Shown here piece by piece: positions 50,264 to 58,332 of a stretch of DNA of 64,000 nucleotides. Made by a program: the position numbers and the translations under genes. This DNA is from Actinomadura formosensis NBRC 14204 (GTDB taxonomy: Bacteria > Actinomycetota > Actinomycetes > Streptosporangiales > Streptosporangiaceae), in NCBI RefSeq assembly GCF_001552155.1, contig NZ_BCQQ01000005.1:1-64000 (forward strand), written 5' to 3'. Positions within the stretch are counted from its first letter, which is position 1. The number at the start of each line of letters is the position of its first letter. The notes below the pieces were generated by a model. The model saw only the letters and a program-made list of their open reading frames with translations. It was not told the DNA's origin and did no database searches.

Positions 50264-51034
50264 TCAGTGCGCCCTCCTCGCCCGGCGCACCAGCAGGTCG
50301 CGCAGTTCCCGGACGTGCCGGCGGCTCACCGGCAGTTCCACCTCGCCGACCAGGATGGTGCAGCGTCCCGAGTCGAGCCGCAGTTCCTTGATCGCCGACA
50401 GCGCGACCAGGTGGCTGCGGTGCACCCGGACGAAGCCCGCACCGCTCCAACGCTCGCTCAGCGCGTTCAGCGGGATGCGCACCAGATGGCTGCCGCCGGA
50501 GGTGTGCAGCCGCGCGTAGTCGCCCTGCGCCTCCACGTACAGCACCTCGGCGGGGGTGACGAACCGGGTCACTCCACCCAGTTCGACGGGCATCGGCTCC
50601 GGTTCGGACGGGGCGGGCTCCGCGGCCGCGTCGGCCCAGCCGGCCTCCTCGGCGGCCTCGGTCACCCGCGTGATCGCCAGGCTGAGCCGCTCCGGCCGCA
50701 CCGGTTTGAGGATGTAGTCGGTCGCCTTGATCTCGAACGCGTCGACGGCGTGCTCCTCGTACGCGGTGACATAGACGATCTGCGGCGGGCGGGCGAACTG
50801 GGCGAGGACCCGGCCGAGCACGGTGCCGTCCAGGCCGGGCATCCGGATGTCGAGGAAGACGGCGGCGATGGGACGTCCGTCGGCGAGGGCGCGGTCGAGT
50901 CTGCGCAGCGCGGCGGCGCCGTCCCGGGCGGTGTGGATCTCCCCGATCCGGGGGTCGGCGCGCAGCAGATGGACGAGGTCGTCCAGCGCGGGCGCCTCGT
51001 CGTCCACCGCAAGGACCCGCAGGCCCACCTCCAC
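50264..51034 (-). CDS. LytTR-family response regulator
   Basis: A 256-residue regulator. The receiver domain (about 1-120) has VDDEAPALDDL, the phosphoacceptor Asp in AVFLDIRMPGLDG and Lys in YILKPV. The C-terminal LytTR DNA-binding domain (about 150-250) shows FVRVHRSHLVALSAIKELR and LPVSRRHVRELRDLL. It pairs with the LytS-like kinase at 51097. GTG start at 51034 with GGGAAGGGAA upstream. It probably activates the two symporter operons next to it, as pyruvate- or acetate-responsive LytSR systems do. Confidence 0.93.
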   Translation of the reverse strand: MEVGLRVLAVDDEAPALDDLVHLLRADPRIGEIHTARDGAAALRRLDRALADGRPIAAVFLDIRMPGLDGTVLGRVLAQFARPPQIVYVTAYEEHAVDAFEIKATDYILKPVRPERLSLAITRVTEAAEEAGWADAAAEPAPSEPEPMPVELGGVTRFVTPAEVLYVEAQGDYARLHTSGGSHLVRIPLNALSERWSGAGFVRVHRSHLVALSAIKELRLDSGRCTILVGEVELPVSRRHVRELRDLLVRRARRAH

Positions 51035-51096
51035 CGTTCCCTTCCCCCCGTTTCGTCCGCCACATTCCAGTCAACGTATGCGCGAGAGTCAAGAGG

Positions 51097-52284
51097 TCAG
51101 GAGGCCGTGACGCCCGGCCGGTACTTCGGGACGCGCACGATCACCTTCGTCCCGGCGCCGGGACCGGTCTCGACGGCGAGCCCGTACTCGTCCCCGTACA
51201 CCTGGCGGAGCCGGTCGTCCACGTTGACCAGCCCGATTCCGGGCTCGTCGGCAGGTGTACGCCGCTCCCCCGCGAGCAGGCGCCTGACCTCGTCAGGGTC
51301 CATGCCGATCCCGTCGTCCTCCACGCTGATCACGCAGTCGGACCCGGCGTCCTCGGCCACGATCGTGATCAGGCCGGGCTCGGACCTGTCCTGCAACCCG
51401 TGCCGGACGGCGTTCTCCACGAGCGGCTGCAGGCACAGGAACGGGACGGCCACGGGCAGCACTTCGGGCGCGATCCGCAGCGTCACCCGCAGTTCCTCGC
51501 CGAACCGGGCCCGCTGCAGCAGCAGATACCGGTCGATGGACCGCAGTTCCTCGGCGAGCGTCGTGAAGTCGCCGTGCCGCCGGAACGAGTACCGGGTGAA
51601 CCCGGCGAACTCCAGCAGCAGTTCCCGCGCCCGCTCCGGATCGGACCGGACGAACGAGGCGATCGTGGTCAGCGAGTTGTAGATGAAGTGCGGCGAGATC
51701 TGCGCCCGCAGCGCCCGCATCTCCGCCTCCATCAGCAGCGCCCGCGAGTGGTCGAGTTCGGCGAGTTCCAGCTGGGCGTCCACCCACTGCGCGACCTCCT
51801 CCGCCGCGCGGATCAGCCCCGCCGGGACCTCCTCCCCGTAGGCGGCGAGCGTCCCGATGACCCGGTCGCCGGTGGCGAGCGGGACGACCACGACCCGCCG
51901 GATCGGGCAGTCGATCCGCTCGCAGGCGACGTCGTGCACCTGGGTGCGCCCGTTCCCGAGCGTGACCTCCGCGTGCGCGAGCCCCTCCGCCGCGTGGTGC
52001 CCGTGCTCGCCGTCCCAGGCCAGCAGCCGCTCCCCGTCGGTGATCGCGAGCGCCGGGCAGTCCAGCAGCGCCCGCAGATGCCGCGCGGCCTTCTGCGCGC
52101 CCTGCTCGGTCAGCCCGGCGCGGAAGGCGGGCGCGGCCCGGGACGCGGTGTGCAGCATCTCGAACGTCGCCCGCCGCGCGGGCCCGCCGAGGTCACCGCC
52201 GCCCCGGCCCTGCCGCCGCCACCACAGCAGCGCCGGAACCCACGTCACCAACAGCGCCGCGACAACGGCGACGATCACGTCCAT
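51097..52284 (-). CDS. LytS-type sensor histidine kinase
   Basis: A 395-residue kinase with one N-terminal helix (VIVAVVAALLVTWVPALLWW), a GAF-like middle (about 45-185, including CERIDCPIRRVVVVPLATGDRVIGTLAAYGEE), then the His_kinase domain with the phosphoacceptor His in AQISPHFIYNSLTTIASFV and the N-box LVENAVRHGL. Without multiple helices it differs from LytS with 5TM sensing domains; the GAF-like part may bind a cytoplasmic ligand. It is followed 62 bases later by its LytTR partner. Confidence 0.92.
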   Translation of the reverse strand: MDVIVAVVAALLVTWVPALLWWRRQGRGGGDLGGPARRATFEMLHTASRAAPAFRAGLTEQGAQKAARHLRALLDCPALAITDGERLLAWDGEHGHHAAEGLAHAEVTLGNGRTQVHDVACERIDCPIRRVVVVPLATGDRVIGTLAAYGEEVPAGLIRAAEEVAQWVDAQLELAELDHSRALLMEAEMRALRAQISPHFIYNSLTTIASFVRSDPERARELLLEFAGFTRYSFRRHGDFTTLAEELRSIDRYLLLQRARFGEELRVTLRIAPEVLPVAVPFLCLQPLVENAVRHGLQDRSEPGLITIVAEDAGSDCVISVEDDGIGMDPDEVRRLLAGERRTPADEPGIGLVNVDDRLRQVYGDEYGLAVETGPGAGTKVIVRVPKYRPGVTAS

Positions 52285-52460
52285 CCCGCAAATTTATGCC
52301 GCTTTCGACATGCTCTGTGAAGTTGATCACGTTGCTACATACTCGGTATGGCGCAATCGCGGGATTCGTGTCATCTTGATCAAGCCGACATTCACGATCT
52401 TGGCCGGAGCCCGCCGCTCCCCCGGGAACTCACGGACGGGGCCGGCCGTGAGGAGTGCGC
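52285..52460 (+). promoter_or_regulatory. Divergent promoter region of lytS and the secreted protein gene
   Basis: A 176-base gap between divergent genes. It holds two TTGATC motifs (near 52324 and in the perfect CTTGATCAAG at 52375-52384) and a tacatactcggtatgg stretch around 52337 that could be a -10 area. No protein-coding signal. Confidence 0.35.
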
Positions 52461-53777
52461 ATGCGTCGCCGTCGAAGTCTGGCTTCCCTCGCCGCCCTGT
52501 TCCTGGCCTTCCCGTTAGCCGCCGCACTGCAGGCCCCGGCCTCCGCGAGCGAGCTGACCCTGTCCAACTTCGAGCTCCGCCCGAACGCCTACGGCACCGA
52601 TCTGCAGACCCGCGCCGACGCCCTTCCGCTGGTGAAGGGGACCGTCACCACCATCATGAACGACCTGAACCGGCTGAGCGAAGCGACGCCGGTCGCGATC
52701 AACAACGCCTGCAACTCCGCCGCCGTGGCGTCCGGAAGCACCGTCGCCGTCGAACGGAGCGTCTGCTTCACCAACGGCGACAACGGCACCACCGAGTGGT
52801 ATCCGCAAGGCGTCACCACGGTCGCCGACATGCAGGCCGACCGGGTGTGGGGCAACGGCTACCAGCCCGTCCTGGCCAGCTGGTACGACCACAACGACAA
52901 CGCCGACGGCATGGTCAAGGGCATCCGTATCAGCTTCATGGACCCCTACACCGGCAGGTACCGGCACGTCCTGCTGGTGTATCCGCGGGCCAACGGCGAC
53001 TACGACACGATCCGGGTGTCCGAGGATCCGGCCGACCCCGACTACAACAAGGCCCTGCACGGCGGCGGCATCCTCTGGTACGGCAACTACCTGTTCGTCG
53101 CGGACACGGCACGCGGGTTCCGGATGTTCGACATGCGCCGCATCTACGACCTGGGCGCGTCCACCAACGGGACGACGAGCAGCCCGACCCTGGTCGGGCT
53201 CCACGGCAGCACGTACTACGGCTACGGCTACCGCTACATCATGCCGCAGGTCGGCTCCTGGACAGCGACGGCCCCGACCGGCACCACCTGCACCACATCG
53301 GACGGGTCACCGAACTTCTCCTACGTCGCACTGGACCGCAGCGGAACCGACCACCTCGTCTCGGGCGAGTACTGCGCCAGTACCGAGGCGACCAACGGGC
53401 GGGTCGCCGCCTGGCGGATCTCCGACGCGTTCGACGCCAGCGGCAACCTCGTCATGAACACCGCGTACAGGTGGAACGCCGACGCGGCGTACAAGCTGCC
53501 GGTCAGCAACGTCCAGGGCGCGATGCGGTTCAACGGCCGCTGGTACCTCAGCCGCAGCCACGGTGAGACAGGCGCCGGGACCCTCTACACGACCGACCCG
53601 GTGACGTCGTCCACCACAACCCTCACGGTGGCGAAGCAGCAGGACCTGGGAATCGGCCCCGAGGACCTGTCGCACTGGCAGGGCGGCTCCGACCCCGCCA
53701 ACCCGACGCTCGGCACCATCTGGACCGTAGGCGAGCACCCCAACAAGCGAATGGTGTACTCGGTCTACCCCCAGTAA
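52461..53777 (+). CDS. Secreted protein of unknown function
   Basis: A 438-residue exported protein: a basic start (MRRRRSLASLAALFLAFPLAAA), signal peptide and AxA-type cleavage region near ASASE, then a mature part with no helices and many short beta segments ending in aromatic/Gly turns (DTARGFRMFDMRRIYDLG, IMPQVGSWTATAP, GRWYLSRSHG, LGTIWTVGEHPNKR), which looks like a beta-propeller. Four or more Cys residues may pair. I do not recognise the family with certainty. GAGGAG lies 5 bases before the ATG; a GTG at 52455 is less likely. A strong terminator follows. Confidence 0.82.
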   Translation: MRRRRSLASLAALFLAFPLAAALQAPASASELTLSNFELRPNAYGTDLQTRADALPLVKGTVTTIMNDLNRLSEATPVAINNACNSAAVASGSTVAVERSVCFTNGDNGTTEWYPQGVTTVADMQADRVWGNGYQPVLASWYDHNDNADGMVKGIRISFMDPYTGRYRHVLLVYPRANGDYDTIRVSEDPADPDYNKALHGGGILWYGNYLFVADTARGFRMFDMRRIYDLGASTNGTTSSPTLVGLHGSTYYGYGYRYIMPQVGSWTATAPTGTTCTTSDGSPNFSYVALDRSGTDHLVSGEYCASTEATNGRVAAWRISDAFDASGNLVMNTAYRWNADAAYKLPVSNVQGAMRFNGRWYLSRSHGETGAGTLYTTDPVTSSTTTLTVAKQQDLGIGPEDLSHWQGGSDPANPTLGTIWTVGEHPNKRMVYSVYPQ

Positions 53778-53784
53778 CCCCTTG

Positions 53785-53817
53785 AGACGCCCGGCCGGCC
53801 TCCCCGGCCGGGCGTCT
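53785..53817 (+). terminator. Strong intrinsic-type hairpin after the secreted protein gene
   Basis: Fourteen-base perfect arms (AGACGCCCGGCCGG and complement) with a 5-base loop, 7 bases after the stop, followed by TCTTCG. A similar GGCCGGGCGTCTT stem recurs at 59987-60015. Confidence 0.75.
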
Positions 53818-53911
53818 TCGCGTCTCACCAACCCCAGCCACCCGGGTCAATATGGAGGGGGCGGCGCGGCCGGGACCGGGGGCGGGATCGACCGGCGGCG
53901 CCGCCCCGGTT

Positions 53912-54196
53912 CTAGGGTCCGGACGGCTCCCGGCGCACGAGCGCGCCGAGCGCCGCCGCGATCGAGTCGGCGGCCCGCTCGGGGTCAGGGGGCAGTGGCA
54001 ACCCCGAGGCCGGCCCCGATCGCCACTCGTAGGCGGTGCCGTCCCAGCCGACGAGGTAGGGCCCGGCGTTGCGGTAAGTGACGCGGACCCGGCGCAGCCC
54101 CTCCTTCTCGTCCAGCTCGATCGCGGCGGCGACCTGCGGGGCGCGGCGGCGCACGGCCGCGTGCAGCTTCTCGGCGGGGCCGAAGATGTCCCGCAT
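53912..54196 (-). CDS. Hypothetical protein
   Basis: A 94-residue protein with mixed charged and hydrophobic residues (FGPAEKLHAAVRRRAPQVAAAIELDEKEGLRRVRVTYRNAGPYLVGWDGTAYEWRSG...). The pattern of an alpha helix then beta hairpin with a GWDGTAYEWRSG strand is seen in small actinomycete proteins near XRE regulators. No named domain. It follows the 54198 gene with a one-base gap and ends in a TAG at 53912. Confidence 0.65.
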   Translation of the reverse strand: MRDIFGPAEKLHAAVRRRAPQVAAAIELDEKEGLRRVRVTYRNAGPYLVGWDGTAYEWRSGPASGLPLPPDPERAADSIAAALGALVRREPSGP

Positions 54197-54197
54197 C

Positions 54198-54488
54198 TCA
54201 GGCTCCCGGGGCGATCAGTCCGCCCAGCGTGTGCCGCCACCCGTACCCGGTGGCGTGTCGCGCGTGGTAGCGGCGGTCCGGTTCGGCGGGCGTCGGAACG
54301 ATCGGCGCGACTTGGCGCATGGGCGTGACGACGGGGGGCGGCGCGGGCGTGGCTGGCTCGTTCAGCGCGCGGCCGAGAGCGGCTTGATCGGCCACCTCCA
54401 GCAGGCGGTAGCGTCCCGCTGTGTCACGCGTGAGCGCCCACCAACTGCCGGTGGCCTGACCGTGCCAGTAGGACACGCAGCCCCGCAT
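54198..54488 (-). CDS. Hypothetical protein
   Basis: A 96-residue protein (MRGCVSYWHGQATGSWWALTRD at the start, HARHATGYGWRHTLGG at the end) with a Pro-rich middle. I do not recognise the family. The ATG at 54488 overlaps a stop on the same strand (ATGA), and the next gene begins one base after its own stop, so it is probably part of a small minus-strand operon running away from the XRE gene at 54799. Confidence 0.55.
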   Translation of the reverse strand: MRGCVSYWHGQATGSWWALTRDTAGRYRLLEVADQAALGRALNEPATPAPPPVVTPMRQVAPIVPTPAEPDRRYHARHATGYGWRHTLGGLIAPGA

Positions 54489-54616
54489 CACGACACCCCC
54501 GGCCCGCACAGCACGCGCTCGGCGGCCGGCTCGCTGATGTCCGTTTCGCCCATCACAGGTGGATTCGCGGCGGAGCGTGAGCCGCCCTTAACATCGTGCA
54601 CGGGTCCGACCTCCAT
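54488..54616 (-). CDS. Possible 42-codon leader gene
   Basis: A short frame ending in ERVLCGPGVS whose stop overlaps the ATG of the 54198-54488 gene. Starts at 54616 or 54553 are possible; neither has a good SD and there is no domain signal. It may be a small translationally coupled peptide or chance. Confidence 0.25.
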   Translation of the reverse strand: MEVGPVHDVKGGSRSAANPPVMGETDISEPAAERVLCGPGVS

Positions 54617-54653
54617 CGGGCCAAGGCCCCGGAGCAACCGGCGTTCGCCCGCC

Positions 54654-54725
54654 GGCCGGGGCCGTCTTCGCGTCTTGCGACGCCTTTCGCACTCCACCTG
54701 ACCGCTTTCGGGGTTAGCGTGGAAG
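54654..54725 (+). repeat. 72-bp direct repeat, copy A (promoter segment of the first XRE gene)
   Basis: It runs from ggccggggccgtcttcgcg to ggggttagcgtggaag and matches copy B (56675-56746) at 69 of 72 positions. Each copy ends about 70 bases before an XRE gene. TAGCGT near the right end is a plausible -10 box. Confidence 0.85.
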
Positions 54726-54798
54726 CCGTTGTCCGTTGGCCGAGCTGCCCGGCCAACGACTGGCAGTAGTCCGCACCGGGGCGCAACGGTGGGAAACG

Positions 54799-56115
54799 AT
54801 GACCTTCAGCGAGACGTTCGGGGAGGCGCTCCGCCGGCTCATGGCCGACCGGGGGATCGGCGTCCGCGCCCTGGCCAGGCAGGTGCCCTGCGACGCCGGG
54901 CACGTGTCCGAGTTATGCCACGGCCACAAGGGTCCTTCGGATCAGTTGGCCGCCCGCCTCGACGAGATCCTCAGCGCCGCCGGGGAGCTCGTTGCCCTCA
55001 CCCGAACAACGCCAGAAGACGCAGTTCAGGTCGGTAGCGTGAATTCCGGAGCGGTTCACGCCGACGACCTGGACGAGGACGATGAGATGCAGCGACGCCG
55101 GTTACTGCAGGCACTGACCACGCTCGGTGCCGCATCGTCCCCCGCCGTCGAAGCGATCGAGTGCATCCGCGACGGAGTCGACCGGGCCATCGGACGGGAC
55201 GAGTCATCCCACCTCGGCGAGTGGGAGGAAACGGTGGCCGAGTACGGCTACACCTATCTGCTCCTGCCTCCGCAACTGCTGCTCAGGGAGCTGGCTTCCG
55301 ATCTGGTCGCGGTCCAGCGGATCGCCGGCCGCCGCACTCAGGGCAGGCTCACACCCTCGTGGTACCGAGTGACCGGCGTCTTGGCCGCGCTCATGGCCAA
55401 GACGCTGTGCAACATGGGGCAGCCACGCATGGCACGTGCCTGGTGGGTCACCGCGCAGCACGCCGCCGACACCTCAGGTGACCTGGATCTGGGCCTGTGG
55501 ATCGCCGGTGAGCGGCTCGTGTACGGCCTCTACGAGAACCGTCCACCGGCGATCCTGCTGTGCAAGGCGGACCGGATGGCCGACCGAGCACCCGGCATCT
55601 CGTGCCGTGGGCTGCTACATGTGCGGACCGTCCGCGCACAGTTGCTCGCGCTGGAAGGCGCGGAGGCGGAGGCGACCGCCGAACTGCAGGCGTGCGAAGA
55701 GATCTTCGGCCGTCTCCCCATGTCGGTGACCGGCGAGGTGCGGTCGGTCGCCGGTTGGGCCGAGGACCGCTTGCGGTACACGGAGGCGTGGGTATACGCG
55801 CACACCGGAGACCATGACCGCCTCGACGCCGCCGCGGCCCGCGCCGTGGCGGTCCTGCCCTCCGACGACCCGCGCGTGCGCGTCCAACTGGACCTGCTGC
55901 GCGCGGCCGGGCATGTGCGGGCCGGTGACACCAGCGAGGGCGTACGGCACGCCCATGCCGTCTACGAGGCTCAGCCCGACGAGCACCGGACGGTGATGGT
56001 GACGAGCCTGGCCCGCCAGGTCGCCGAGGCCGTCCCGGCGCACAGCCGCGATGAGCCGGTCGTCGCCGGCTATCGGGAGCTGCTGGCCTCCGGGCCGCGC
56101 AGGGCGATCACGTAG
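54799..56115 (+). CDS. XRE-family regulator with helical-repeat C-terminal domain
   Basis: A 438-residue protein. Residues about 8-60 form an XRE HTH (EALRRLMADRGIGVRALARQVPCDAGHVSELCHGHKGPSDQLAARLDEIL). A linker with DLDEDDEMQRRRLLQAL leads into a long all-helical part (about 110-430) with TPR-like alternation, typical of actinomycete regulators that sense a signal by the C-terminal domain. The ATG at 54799 is chosen because the HTH begins just after it; the SD is weak. The last 46 bases overlap the convergent GNAT gene, and this 3' part is duplicated at 58046. Confidence 0.85.
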   Translation: MTFSETFGEALRRLMADRGIGVRALARQVPCDAGHVSELCHGHKGPSDQLAARLDEILSAAGELVALTRTTPEDAVQVGSVNSGAVHADDLDEDDEMQRRRLLQALTTLGAASSPAVEAIECIRDGVDRAIGRDESSHLGEWEETVAEYGYTYLLLPPQLLLRELASDLVAVQRIAGRRTQGRLTPSWYRVTGVLAALMAKTLCNMGQPRMARAWWVTAQHAADTSGDLDLGLWIAGERLVYGLYENRPPAILLCKADRMADRAPGISCRGLLHVRTVRAQLLALEGAEAEATAELQACEEIFGRLPMSVTGEVRSVAGWAEDRLRYTEAWVYAHTGDHDRLDAAAARAVAVLPSDDPRVRVQLDLLRAAGHVRAGDTSEGVRHAHAVYEAQPDEHRTVMVTSLARQVAEAVPAHSRDEPVVAGYRELLASGPRRAIT

Positions 56116-56326
56116 AGGTCGAACCACGGCTCGGTCTCGCCCTCGCCGCCGGGTGTGCGGCCGGCGTGCCGCCACCCCCACCGCCGGTACATCGCCTGGA
56201 TCTCACGCTCGTCCGGTGCCGTGGCGAGGGTGGCCCGCTCCTCCTGCCGTCCCGCGAGCAGTTCGTCCAAGAGGCGGTGTGCAAGTCCTCTGCCACGATG
56301 TGAGGGCCGCACAGCCAAATCGATCA
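56041..56326. repeat. 286-bp duplicated segment, copy 1 (end of XRE gene and C-terminal half of GNAT gene)
   Basis: It aligns with 58046-58332 at roughly 90% identity by eye with one single-base indel. It covers the last 75 bases of the XRE gene and the C-terminal half of the convergent acetyltransferase gene. Copy 1 keeps both reading frames. Confidence 0.85.
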
Positions 56327-56621
56327 TGGCGAACGTCCGCCGCCCCGTCTCGGCGGTGAATCCGGGAGTCGGGGCGGGGGCCAGGCCGTCCCACCAGAAC
56401 GATCCGGCGGACAGCGGCGCCCCGTAGACGAATCCTCTCAGCGCGCCGTCGTGCCGCACCGTCACGGCCTCGAATCCGGGCCGGGCGAGCAGGCGCCGCA
56501 TCCGGGCTCGGTAGTCACCGAGGTCGTAGCGGGGAAACGCCTCGGCGTACACCACCTCGAACTCGCCGAGCCGGTGCCGGACGGCCTCGCTGTCGAGGTG
56601 CTCGATGTCCATCGGGCCCAT
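56070..56621 (-). CDS. GNAT-family N-acetyltransferase
   Basis: A 183-residue GNAT protein. The acetyl-CoA binding motif A is visible as MIDLAVRPSHRGRGLAHRLLDELLAG (R/Q-x-x-G-x-G/A), followed by ERATLATAPDEREIQAMYRRWGWRHAGRTPG. Starts at 56621 or 56612 are both possible. Its target is unknown; antibiotic, small amine or protein are family options. It is convergent with and overlaps the XRE gene by 46 bases, and a frameshifted copy of its 3' half lies at 58075. Confidence 0.87.
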   Translation of the reverse strand: MGPMDIEHLDSEAVRHRLGEFEVVYAEAFPRYDLGDYRARMRRLLARPGFEAVTVRHDGALRGFVYGAPLSAGSFWWDGLAPAPTPGFTAETGRRTFAMIDLAVRPSHRGRGLAHRLLDELLAGRQEERATLATAPDEREIQAMYRRWGWRHAGRTPGGEGETEPWFDLYVIALRGPEASSSR

Positions 56622-56674
56622 CAGATCACATAGTTATCGGCCAGACGGTCAAGGTGCAGGTCGGTGTTGCCGAA

Positions 56675-56746
56675 GGCCGGGGCCGTCTTCGCGTCCGGCG
56701 ATGCCTTTCGCACTCCACCTGACCGCTTTCGGGGTTAGCGTGGAAG
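56675..56746 (+). repeat. 72-bp direct repeat, copy B (promoter segment of the second XRE gene)
   Basis: Second copy of the 54654-54725 segment with three substitutions, again ending about 70 bases before an XRE gene start. Confidence 0.85.
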
Positions 56747-56816
56747 TCACTGCGTGCTGCCCACCCGGCGGGCGGTGTCAGGCAGCGGGTCAACCCGGGG
56801 CGAAACGGGCGAGGCG

Positions 56817-58025
56817 ATGACCACCTTCGGCGAGAGGCTCCGTCAGCTCATAGCGGAGCACGAGATCAGTCAGCGCAAGCTCGCGCGGCTCGTCCCCTGT
56901 GATGACGGGTTCCTGTCACGCATCGCCAACGACCGCAGACGCCCCTCCCCCGAGTTGGCCGCGCGGCTGGACGAGTTACTCGACGCCGGCGGTGAACTCG
57001 CCGCGCTGCGTCCCGCCGCGCCGCCGCCGTCCGCGCCCAGGGGCGGGATCGAGGAGGAGATCGAGGCGCTGGAACTGGCGCGCCGCGTCGCCGCCAGCGA
57101 GGTCGGGGACGGCACGCTCGTGGCACTGGAGGCGGCCGTGGACGAACTGGCGTCCGCGTATGCACTGACCTCGCCGTCCGGCCTGCTGCTCCGGATCCGG
57201 CGGCACCTCGGCTACGTGTCCACGCTCATGGACGTACGCATGACACTGGCCGAGCGCCACCGCCTGACCGTGATCGGCGGCTGGCTGTCACTGCTCGCCG
57301 CGACCTGCGACATCGACCTGGGCGAAGACCTCATCGCCGCCGCGCGGCTGCGCACCGCCGCGCAGCTCGCCGAGCACGCCGACCACCCCGAAATCCTCGC
57401 GTGGGCGCTGGAGACCCGCGCGTGGCAGCAGCTCACGGACGGGAACTGCCGGGAGGCGATCCGGCTGGCGCGGGGCGCGCAGGAGGTCGCGCCCCGCACG
57501 TCGTCGGCGTTCATCCAGGCGACAGCACAGGAAGGCCGCGCGTGGGCCCGCCTTGGCGCCGGCCCGGAGACGCGCGACGCCCTGGCGCGCGTGGACCGGC
57601 TCGTGGAGCCCCTCGCGCAGCCCGACCGGCCCGAGCATCACTATCGGTACGACCCGACCAAGCGCGAGGCGTACACGGCGACCACGCTCGCATGGGTCGG
57701 GGACCCGGCGGCCGAATCGTACGCACGGGGAGTCCTGGCGCGGTTGGAGCGGCCGTCCGGCGGCCCGGCGCGGCCCCGGCGGGCGGCGTCCGCGCGGCTC
57801 GACTTGGCGCTCGCCCTGCTCGCGGGTGATCAGCCCGCGCAGGCGGCGCACACCGCGTTGGAGGCGGTGGAGAGCGGCCGGCTGGTGCCCTCGAACCACT
57901 GGCGGGTGACACAGGTGATCACGGCCGTAGAGGCGCGGGGCGTGCCGGAGGCCGCCGAACTGCACGAGGCGTACCTTGCGCTATGTGCCCCCTCGCGGCA
58001 GAGCCACGGTCCAGGCATCGGATAG
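56817..58025 (+). CDS. XRE-family regulator with helical-repeat C-terminal domain
   Basis: A 402-residue protein. The HTH occupies about residues 4-56 (GERLRQLIAEHEISQRKLARLVPCDDGFLSRIANDRRRPSPELAARLDELL), related to the first XRE protein, but the long helical C-terminal part differs. It contains TPR-like helix pairs (LLAATCDIDLGEDLIAAARLRTAAQLAEHADHPEILAWALETRAWQQL). The ATG at 56817 follows CGAGG. It lies between the two duplicated segments with a near-identical promoter to the first XRE gene, so the two may share control. Confidence 0.85.
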   Translation: MTTFGERLRQLIAEHEISQRKLARLVPCDDGFLSRIANDRRRPSPELAARLDELLDAGGELAALRPAAPPPSAPRGGIEEEIEALELARRVAASEVGDGTLVALEAAVDELASAYALTSPSGLLLRIRRHLGYVSTLMDVRMTLAERHRLTVIGGWLSLLAATCDIDLGEDLIAAARLRTAAQLAEHADHPEILAWALETRAWQQLTDGNCREAIRLARGAQEVAPRTSSAFIQATAQEGRAWARLGAGPETRDALARVDRLVEPLAQPDRPEHHYRYDPTKREAYTATTLAWVGDPAAESYARGVLARLERPSGGPARPRRAASARLDLALALLAGDQPAQAAHTALEAVESGRLVPSNHWRVTQVITAVEARGVPEAAELHEAYLALCAPSRQSHGPGIG

Positions 58026-58045
58026 ACCATCCGCGAAGCAGCCGA

Positions 58046-58332
58046 CACAGCCGTGATGAGCCGGTCGTCGCCGGCTATCGGGAGCTGCTGGCCTCCGGGC
58101 CACGCAGGGCGATCACGTAGAGGTCGAACCACGGCTCGGTCTCGCCCTCGCCGCCGGGTGTGCGGCAGGCGTGCTGCCAGCCCCACCGCCGGTACATTGC
58201 CTGGATTTCACGCTCGTTCGGTGCTGTGGCGAGCGCGGCCCGCTCTTCCTGTCGTCCCGTGAGCAGTTCCGTCCAGGAGGCGGTGTGCAAGTCCTCTGCC
58301 ACGGTGTGAGGGCCGCACGGCCAGGTCGATCA
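58046..58332. repeat. 287-bp duplicated segment, copy 2
   Basis: Copy of 56041-56326. It starts 20 bases after the second XRE stop and ends at tcgatca, where IS630-like sequence begins. One extra C near 58270 breaks the acetyltransferase frame. Confidence 0.85.
58075..58332 (-). pseudogene. Frameshifted fragment of the GNAT acetyltransferase gene
   Basis: The minus strand encodes the C-terminal half of the GNAT protein (ERAALATAPNEREIQAMYRRWGW...), nearly identical to 56070-56330, but motif A is split by an extra base near 58270 and the N-terminal half is missing. A 75-codon frame (58075-58302) remains open but cannot form the acetyl-CoA site. Confidence 0.82.

Noticed and set aside
54654-56746. 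Idea that the 72-bp direct repeats are CRISPR repeats
   Set aside because: Only two copies, 2 kb apart, each at a promoter; no spacers or cas genes.
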